Part shown: piece by piece, positions 57,006 to 64,000 of the stretch
Numbering within the stretch: the stretch's first letter is position 1
Layout of the letters: every line of letters starts with the position of its first letter
Source: Ciona savignyi
Lineage: Eukaryota > Chordata > Ascidiacea > Phlebobranchia > Cionidae
Assembly (NCBI GenBank): GCA_000149265.1
Contig: CH003405.1
Span: forward strand, 1,159-65,158
DNA: 64,000 bases
Reading direction: 5' to 3'
The notes under the pieces: generated by a model
Databases searched by the model: none
The model's input: the letters and a program-made list of their open reading frames with translations, nothing else
What the model was told of the DNA's origin: nothing
Made by a program: the position numbers and the translations under genes

Positions 57006-57160
57006 CAAGTTAGCGGAAGGTTATGGGTTCAAGTCTCAGGGTTGCCGGGAAAGATAGCATCGTGTATTGTGCGGCGGAATAGATAGGACGCACTATTGTA
57101 TGTTGAGACGGTGCCAATTTCGTGTCGTATTATTTTAAGTGATTTATATTTGATCAAATC

Positions 57161-57166
57161 AATAAA
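57161..57166 (+). terminator. poly(A) signal of the unrecognised gene
   Basis: AATAAA 156 bases after the TGA at 57003-57005. Confidence 0.5.
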
Positions 57167-57234
57167 TTTATTCAAAATGTTTTGTTATTAGTTGTGTGTA
57201 CATTTAGCTTATTGGGCTGCAAATCGAATGAATA

Positions 57235-57500
57235 GTAATTTCATGTTTATCCATGTGAATGGGAAAACGCAAGGGACGTTATTACACAGGAAATCGTCAG
57301 ATCACCACGCACCCACAGTCAGGTTACCGGAGCTATTGCACTGTATTTTTTATGTTTGAGAGTTCCCTTAAGTTTTAATCAAACCAATTAATTTACTAGG
57401 TGCAAGTCCACTAAGTGACTTACCCAAAGACAACCAATTAAGCTAGAGACGAGTTTCGGTTAAAAGGCGAAACAGTAAATCATAATGCCAATCGGTCAAA
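57235..57500 (-). repeat. diverged SINE-A
   Basis: Starts about 70 bases after the poly(A) signal of the preceding gene. Confidence 0.7.
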
Positions 57501-57789
57501 AATGTCATATGAAAGAGCCACCAAGAAATCCAGTAAATGAACAAAAACTGTTGCACAAAGTGCGATATCCCTGGGTACCGGATAGTGGGCATGAGATAAT
57601 CTGATGATTACTCGTGTGATAACGCCCCTTGCTTTCTATTACCACCATGAGTAAACACGCACATTCTATATTGCACCATCGATCGCGGCCTGGTCGACCA
57701 CAGTCCTTAGTGTCAATAACTTTTGTTGTATACCCTACGGCAGGAATGAGGTAGTCTTGAAGATTGCACGCTGCACTTCCTACCCTATT

Positions 57790-57970
57790 TTTTATATTTG
57801 GGTTTAGCGGCCACGTCTAATTATACCGAAGGTTAATAATTAATTGGTTTTTTTGACGTGTTCTAACGACTGTCGTTTTGCCTTTTATTCCCATTTTTCG
57901 AATTACTATCATTAGTCCTGCTTCATGTTTTTATGGTGGAAACAAAAAATCAACTTAAACAACTTTACAT
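57790..57970. repeat. GCGGCCGC family, GACGTGTTCTAACG variant
   Basis: Begins GGGTTTAGCGGCCACGTCTA, same orientation as the 9232 copy. Confidence 0.65.
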
Positions 57971-58029
57971 CAATAGTTAAATAATTTGTATCACAGCTTA
58001 TAATGTGGATTTCCTACCGTCTGATAGAA

Positions 58030-58258
58030 ACAATCCAATCGCATAGTGGGTTAGTCCTTCGCCTTTCAGCCGAAGTTTCAGGTTCTCAACTGGGCCCAGC
58101 AAGCAGGCTGTGTCTTATGAGCAAAGCGTCCTAATCACATACAACACACTTCAATAACTTCGGCAACCCGACGGTGGGCGCGAGGTGATCTGACGATTGC
58201 CCGTGTGGTAACCCTCTGGGTTTTCCCATCCACGGGGATAAACTTGAATATCCTATCC
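58030..58258 (+). repeat. SINE-A, plus strand
   Basis: Lies 3' of ALKBH1; internal deletion between head and body. Confidence 0.8.
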
Positions 58259-58307
58259 TAATCCATCCACAAAATAATGGTCTGCAAAGCACACACTAAT
58301 AAATATA

Positions 58308-58313
58308 TTTATT
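58308..58313 (-). terminator. poly(A) signal of ALKBH1
   Basis: AATAAA on the minus strand 30 bases after the ALKBH1 stop. Confidence 0.6.
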
Positions 58314-58342
58314 TAAGCTTTGAGAGTTTGTAATATCAGCAA

Positions 58343-60922
58343 TCAGGCGTGGACCTGACGTATGTTGATGTTAAGACGGGAGTGACGTAAAAATAAATCA
58401 AGTGGGTCGGCAACACTGGGAATTTTCGAGTGGTCATCACTGCTGGATTCCAAGATCCGTGGCACAGCGTGGTAAGCCAAGCGTGACGCACCACTCATGA
58501 TTATGACGTCACCGGAACGGATGAATAAAGCGTCTGGACATTCGTCTTTTGTTTTACCTGTGAAGAGATAATCATGTTTATCCAAGTGAATGGGAAAACG
58601 CAAGGCCGTTAACACACGGGCAATCGTGACCTCGCCGCGACCACCGTCGGGTTACCGGAGCTATTGCAGTGTGTTGTGTATGATACAGTTGATAAAACTT
58701 ATTATTCCACTGAGTTCAGGCAATATCTGCTAAGTGCCCTGTCCAAGGAGACAACCGATTAGCTAGTGGCCTGTTTTAAACCTGCAACCTTTCAGTTTGA
58801 AAATGACGCATTAACAAGCTAATCCAAGGGTGGGCAACTTCTCTGGTCGGCGGGCCAGATGTGGGAAAATGAAGTTCTTGGTGGGCCAGATTAATACATT
58901 GATAGTATTCAATATCTTAATTACAAGGTATGGTTAGAGACAAACCGTCAGGCTGGTCAAAATTCCTTCACGAGCCCATGTCTGAGCTAATCGCTCGGAC
59001 ATATATGGTTAAATTGGTTGGTATGAAGCATGTATAAAGGTATGGGAATAACATACTTAGGCGTAAACTTAGGGTTTTCATGGGTGCAAACTACACACTT
59101 GCTGTCTAAACTAAATTTATTCTATTTTTTAAACGACGTGTTTTAACTGATGTTCGCTTTGCCATGTTTCCCTGTTTTTGTGCCGTGATTTGTTTCATTT
59201 GATGTTATTTAATATTGGGGAAATATATGATTACACCTAACAGTAAACCTTAATAAATTATTATTTATCTCTGAAACAAAATAAATTAAACGAAAATTAA
59301 ATAAAACAAATGTCGTTTTGACTTTTTACCCTGATTTCCGAATTTATAACAAAGGTCCTGCTTTAAGTATTCATCGTAGAAAAACCTTACTAAACTTAAT
59401 TCTTACCGCCAATAAGGAATATAGCGGGCAAGCCAAAACTCATGGATATTAATGGAGCTGACAGGTATTCCTCTGAAGTGTCGTCATGAGGGGAGAGGGC
59501 ATGGCCCACGTGGTAATAGTTCACAATGGCTGCCTGGTGAATATAAAGATTGACCGACTGATTAGCTGAGGTGGTTAGTGTCGCCTTTCAGCTGAAGTTG
59601 CAAGTTCGAAACTGGTCGCTAGCTAGTCGGTTGTGTCCTTGGGCAAGGTACTCAACGAATATTGCCTGTGGTATAACACAGTGGAATAATGAGTTCCACC
59701 AAATTGAAGGAACGTGTGAATTATACACAACACTGCAATAGCTTTGGTTGCATAATGATGGGCAAGAGCTGCTCTAACGATTAGCACCATAAACCCTTCA
59801 TAAATAAACTCTTTAGTGGATTTCCGTACCCACCATGAAATAAATGACATATCCACCCGTTTTAATTATGGATTTTAGTTTTTACCGGATAGCCATAATC
59901 ACCTCTGCTTTGAAATCCTCCACACCAATCATGGACGCGAATAACTTCCCCATCCGACCCAACTCAGCAGGCATTGGGGAACATGGCTTCTCGCTGTATC
60001 GTTTCGTGTTCCAATTGTGGTGGTAGCCCAGTGTTGCCCAACGTAGTTTCCATATCGGGCAACACTTAAGAATGGACAGTGAGTCTGTAATGTAAGGTGT
60101 GTTGTATTCTAGGATAGGGTAGGATATTCAGGTTTATCCCCGTGAGTGGGAAAACCAAGGGGGTTGACACACGGGCAATCGTCAGATCACCTCGCACCCA
60201 CCGTGGGGTTACCAGAGATATTGCAGTGTGTTGTGTATGATTCACACGTTCTTTCATTTTAGTAGAACCCATGAATTCGCTGGTTTAAGGCAATGTCCGT
60301 GAAGTGAACACAACCGACTAGCTAGCGACCAGTTTCGCACCTGCAACTTTTCCATTGAAAGGCAACGCACTTAACCTAGAGACTAACCGGCCAGATTAAG
60401 AACATTGATTTATAGTCCAATAAAACAATCCACCAAATCGAGATGTAATAGTTGCCAAAATCAAAACCTCACAGAAAGTGGTCAAAATTACCTTCCAAAC
60501 TAACAAAAACGCTATTGAGAATTACCTTCATAACTACCAGTCTTCTCCTTGATCTGTTGGCAGCTACTCTCCCACATTTCATCCGGATTTGACTCAAATG
60601 GATCGACGTTAGTCTCATGGGGTTTACGATAATATTCCTTCACACAACGTTTGCTCCATATTCTCTGACCCTTCTCCGTAAATGGGTTTGGGATAAAATA
60701 TAAACCCGGGACATTTTTTAATTCATAAACTTCCCATTTTTCCAAAGATTTCAAACCACACTGATCTATTACATCCACAGATGGCCCAGAGACTTCTTTA
60801 ACATCAACAAAGTCAAGGTTCCGGCAATTTTTAAAGTCAATAACATCGTCAAAAGATGGCTTTGTCGCTTTTTGTTTGTAATATTTGAATTTTTGTTTAA
60901 AAATGTTGTCGACGTCGGCCAT
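58343..60922 (-). CDS. ALKBH1: ALKBH1, 2-oxoglutarate/Fe(II) dioxygenase
   Basis: Exons 60922-60526, 60084-59903, 59533-59407 and 58557-58343 join in phases 1,0,1 to 306 residues, shorter than human ALKBH1 (389) mainly at the C-terminus. Family landmarks run in order: VIDFKNCR, YELKNVPGLYFIPNPF, KLRWATLGYHHNWNTKRY, VNYYH, the iron ligands HDD in SPHDDTSEEYLSAPL (HxD) and the distal histidine in RLAYHAVPRIL, MSFGLPAIFLIGG, RSGDVIIMSGASR, and the 2-oxoglutarate arginines in RLNINIRQV. ALKBH1 demethylates tRNA and DNA bases and acts in nucleus and mitochondria. Its ATG lies one base after the KGD4 stop. An in-frame upstream ATG at 60970, inside KGD4, would add 16 residues. SINEs occupy introns 1-3. 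Confidence 0.93.
58562..58830 (-). repeat. SINE-A abutting ALKBH1 exon 4
   Basis: Starts within about 10 bases of the exon 4 acceptor, so its tail forms part of the intron end. Confidence 0.85.
59100..59400. repeat. GCGGCCGC family, compound
   Basis: Pieces of the family in one orientation (GACGTGTTTTAACTGATGTT; GTCGTTTTGACTTTTTACCC) appear twice, suggesting a nested or partial duplicate in ALKBH1 intron 3. Confidence 0.55.
59555..59800 (+). repeat. SINE-A in ALKBH1 intron 2
   Basis: Recognisable head (GGTTAGTGTCGCCTTTCAGC) and body; 3' end diverged. Confidence 0.78.
60108..60398 (-). repeat. SINE-A in ALKBH1 intron 1
   Basis: Starts about 25 bases from the exon 2 acceptor and fills most of the intron. 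Confidence 0.86.
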
Positions 60923-60923
60923 A

Positions 60924-61160
60924 TTACTCGGGGCCACCTCGTGCAATGTATTCCAGCTCGTGGATGTCAACCGGGCGTCGGCGGAACCGGTCGGGCACGA
61001 CTCGAAAAACCTCGATTGTATCTGGGGCTTGGTCGGATAGAATTTGGGGTGCAGCTACGTCCGTAACAGGGGGTGGGGTGAGTTTAGGGGTCCACTTTAC
61101 TCTGGTTGGAAAACTGATTAATGGTACATGAGCTTTCACCACATGCAAGGCTCGGCTCAT
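60924..61160 (-). CDS. MRPS36: KGD4/MRPS36, 2-oxoglutarate dehydrogenase subunit
   Basis: Single-exon ORF of 78 residues; the human protein has about 103. Conserved ends identify it: MSRALHVVKAHVPLISFPTR at the start and RFRRRPVDIHELEYIARGGPE-type terminus (last residues YIARGGPE, essentially invariant in the family), with PDTIEVFRVVPDRFRRR before it. KGD4, first named mitochondrial ribosomal protein S36, recruits the E3 subunit to the 2-oxoglutarate dehydrogenase complex in the mitochondrial matrix. The middle linker is shorter than in vertebrates. The TAA is followed by T and then the ALKBH1 ATG, leaving no room for its own 3' UTR, so one transcript probably carries both genes. The frame stays open upstream of the chosen ATG to about 61349, but that part has no family likeness. 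Confidence 0.9.
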   Translation of the reverse strand: MSRALHVVKAHVPLISFPTRVKWTPKLTPPPVTDVAAPQILSDQAPDTIEVFRVVPDRFRRRPVDIHELEYIARGGPE

Positions 61161-62172
61161 TATGTAGAGTGGGGAACGTGGTGGGATAAATGTGGCAAAT
61201 ATTAAAACATGAAAATCTATAAAAGTATTATAATAAGTCCTGAAATGTAACAAATTGGGTAAATGTTTTAATTCTATTAAGTGGGAATATCCACTAGTAT
61301 GGTGGCAATCATATGAATTAATTGGTGAAATGTCTGCTTTTTTAATCATCTACATATCGGCAATATACTTTAACTTCATTTTATTTCATATTTGTTTTAA
61401 CAGTATTGTTTTCCCCTAGGTTTGGTGACCGCGTTCGCTATATTTATTTAGTAAATCACATATTTTTCAACAGTTTTCACAACTGTTCTTTCTGTCGTAT
61501 TTCCCTGTTCCTGTGCCAAGTTTGGTCGTTTGGTTTCATTTGCAATTATTGAATACTTGGTCAAAAAATGACTAAATTAATTAACTGATAAGGGAAACCA
61601 GTCTGGTTTAGTTTTTTTTTTAATTTTCTGGCTTGCTTCTCTTCTTTAAGTTTACTGAACGGGATATTGGGATATACGCGACTATTGCAATAAATTGTAA
61701 ACAATAAAGATGTTGTTGTTTTAGTTTTTAAGCACTGTCATTCAATGTTCTAAAATAAACCACGGTCCTACCACATCATAAAGTTCATAGTAGGATTTTT
61801 GAGGGTCATCTGTTACTCTATAACCCGATTGACAGGTGTTTGAATGGACACTAAAGCATACACACCACAGCAACAATGCTAATTTTTATTTTTTAATCTT
61901 TTTTTTACCGGGCTCGTTTTCGAATCCATGATGGGCTCCAACCAGTTTTGAACATGCAATCCTTCGGCTTAAATGCGACGTAACCATCCATTTTTTATAA
62001 TTTCATCGATACATGGTATTTTTTTCCGGTTACAAACTGCAAATTAATATTCTGATAATTTTCGTGCTGCGGTGTGTATGAATAAGTGTCTTACCGAAAC
62101 CTTTATTCGCATTGTGGGTTAAAGTATATCCCAAAGTGTGTTTAATCAATTGCACGTGTTGAAAGAACAATA
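61161..62172. other. divergent spacer between KGD4 and HGH1
   Basis: Contains a GCGGCCGC-family fragment (61425-61545) and a decayed SINE-B piece (61900-61990). Promoters of both genes should lie here; no motif is clear. Confidence 0.45.
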
Positions 62173-64000
62173 ATGGAAGAAGCAAGTCGGGAACTTGTCC
62201 AGTTCCTGCAGTTATCTACGAGGTTTGAAGTAAAGCTCCAAGCCATTCAAAATGTCCTGGCGATAACAGGCAGCCCTGAAGGACGAAAGTTAATATTCGA
62301 CAATACGCAATTGCTGGAGGTTGGTATGCCTAAAACGACAAATTGTTTAAGTATGCTATGTTGTATAGGCGTTCGTAGAGGATGTTTATATTTGGTATCT
62401 ATGGTTGACACTAAATCTGGTCAGACGAACCCTTAATAAGACTATTAATCCGTAATCCGACAACTTTTGGCTTGGTTTTATTCCTGATGACTTGTGACCA
62501 TGACAAAACATGCATACAAGATACAATAATTAACTCAGTATATGGGGGCATGACTTAATGAACACCAATGGCAGTGACTTAAGGCATCGTGTCTTTCTTC
62601 TCTTAGCTGTTTGCTGCAAGAGTTACGATTCTAAACTTTATTATTTATCCATGCTTGAAAACAAAAGACAGCATGGTTGTTTCATGAGAAAGAAAGGAAT
62701 ATTTGGATGCGTTAAAACCTAAGGTCATGTAAAAGCGGTTTTACAACCTTGTAATGTGGAAGCAGTGAACGACACGATACATAATAAACAATGACAAAAC
62801 TACGAATTTGCCACAGTTATTTAGCTTAAGTATTTCAAATTCACCCATCTATAAGATTTTGACGAAATGTAAGGTTGTTTGTGTCCTTGGGCAAGGCACT
62901 TATTGAACATTGCATGAACCCAGCGGATTAATGAGTTCTACCAAATTGAAGGAACGTGTCTATCACATACAACACACTGCAATAGCCCTGGTAACCCGAC
63001 GGTGGGTGTGAGGTAATCTGACAATCATTGTGCCACAACATCCCTTGCTTTTTCTCACTCACAGGAATAAAACATAAATCTCCAAATTCCCATCCCCACA
63101 GAGCATACTAGCGCTGACAAAGGACACTCACCACACTGTTGTCAATGAGGCTTACCTCACTCTGGTCAACTTATCAACCGACGGTCGTGCTGTTGGCGCG
63201 CTGCTTAAAAAGTACGACATTTTGCCTGAGTTTTTGAAGATTATTTGTGACAGTGAATCGCCATATTCTGATAAAGCTTGCGGTATCCTTAACAACCTCA
63301 CGAGGGAGCTAGAGGGCGCAAAGCTGGTTGCAGCAAAACTTAATGATATTTACCCGGACGCCCCGAAAACTGTTAAATTATCAAAGCTTTTGGAAATATT
63401 CTGCAAAGTGGATTACAATAAAAAGTGCAGCTTGGATTACCTGGCTGCTTTGTTTTCCAACCTCTCACAACTTCCTGAAGGTAAACATGGAATTTTCAAC
63501 TTTTTAAACTTATTTAGTATTATTGTTACTCCTGTTTATCCCATCCACAAAGTTATGGGTAACAGAGGTACAAATTGCTGCAAATTCCCACTAAATTCTT
63601 CTAAGGGTAGCTTTATTTACAACATCTAAACTCGAAGTTTATTTACATATCTAAATTGGTGGCACTCAGATTCACTTTTTTAGCATAGCGATACATACTT
63701 TTTTAACGTGTGTTACACATTTTTTTAAACATTTTACAGATGACTATTTTAAAATAATTTTTTTACATGAGTTACACATGCTTTTTTACCAAAACCTACA
63801 TCTATCCATACACAGACCCCTTATGTTTCCGACTTTCTATAATTTTCAAGATGATATTTATATACTTATAGTTCGTCAATACCTATTGAAGCAATCGAGT
63901 TCCAGTATCAAAGATTTGCTTCCGTTTCTCACATACAAACGGTCGTTGAAAAGAAGAGGGGGTGTGGCTGCCACGATAAGAAACTGCTGCTTTGTCTATG
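62173..64000 (+). CDS. HGH1: HGH1 homologue (armadillo-like), 3' truncated by window
   Basis: Exons 62173-62319, 63102-63480 and 63872-64000 (cut by the window end) agree in phases 0 and 1. The start MEEASRELVQFLQL and NVLAITGSPEGRKLIF match the HGH1/FAM203 N-terminus. Exon 2 continues YLTLVNLSTDG, DKACGILNNLTRE, LDYLAALFSNLSQLPE and exon 3 LKRRGGVAATIRNCCF, all family signatures in order. The protein is a helical-repeat cochaperone reported to help the chaperonin TRiC/CCT fold eEF2. About 218 residues are visible of an expected ~390. Intron 1 holds a plus-oriented SINE. The gene diverges from KGD4, whose start lies about 1 kb upstream. Confidence 0.92.
62870..63078 (+). repeat. SINE-A, head-truncated, in HGH1 intron 1
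   Basis: Starts at the GTGTCCTTGGGCAAGGCACT line and ends just before the exon 2 acceptor. Confidence 0.83.
63481..63871. other. HGH1 intron 2
   Basis: T-rich intronic sequence; TTTTTTA-ACATG-TTACACAT motifs recur near 63715-63790. Nothing else seen. Confidence 0.5.

Noticed and set aside
58820-58940. hAT element starting near GGTGGGCAACTTCTCTGGTC
   Set aside because: The start and GGCGGGCCAGATG resemble common hAT ends, but no matching opposite end or target duplication was found.
60476-60526. 8-base microexon in ALKBH1
   Set aside because: I first placed exon 2 at 60064, which broke phase and seemed to need a microexon (TTTGGAAG). A better acceptor (CCTTACATTACAG) puts exon 2 at 60084, restores phase and adds residues alignable with the family.
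1-64000. CRISPR arrays, rRNA genes, bacterial operons
   Set aside because: Nothing of the kind; tandem repeats lack unique spacers and all genes are intron-bearing animal genes.

Overview
This is animal nuclear DNA: AT-rich, intron-rich and full of short interspersed repeats. Compact genes (small exons, GT-AG introns), a dominant ~300-bp tRNA-headed SINE family, an apparent zero-spacer gene pair and the protein divergence from vertebrates all suggest a tunicate, most likely Ciona. Genus is inference; no alignment could be run. Gene models were built by hand from ORFs, splice signals and reading-phase agreement between exons.

Layout. 0.8-6.6 kb (-): seven-exon UNC93-like membrane protein. 10.6-13.4 kb (+): type I membrane protein with eight cysteine-rich repeats and a GC-AG intron. 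13.4-18.5 kb: gene-poor and SINE-rich, with a 27-bp minisatellite. 18.6-25.5 kb (-): 990-residue protein with duplicated winged-helix-like units and a C-terminal region resembling the SpoIIIAA/Ycf45 ATPase family with decayed nucleotide-binding motifs. 25.8-26.2 kb (-): TMEM243. 28.1-32.4 kb (-): SIAH ubiquitin ligase, with an assembly gap where one exon should be. 36.1-41.4 kb (-): FAM92/CIBAR BAR-domain protein. 45.4-48.6 kb (+): secreted protein with two trefoil domains; its last exon is copied again at 50.0 kb by a ~1.5-kb tandem duplication. 54.8-57.0 kb (+): unrecognised basic/acidic protein. 58.3-61.2 kb (-): KGD4/MRPS36 followed after one base by ALKBH1, a likely dicistronic unit. 62.2 kb to the end (+): HGH1, cut by the window edge.

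The genes do not form one pathway; they are typical neighbours in a compact chordate genome. Shared themes are mitochondrial function (KGD4, ALKBH1 in part), ubiquitin and folding (SIAH, HGH1) and secreted cysteine-rich proteins. The rest is repeats: two tRNA-derived SINE families, an abundant AT-rich repeat with GCGGCCGC, at least three families of non-autonomous DNA transposon (one with a perfect 8-bp target duplication), and tandem repeats. No CRISPR, rRNA or credible functional tRNA was seen.
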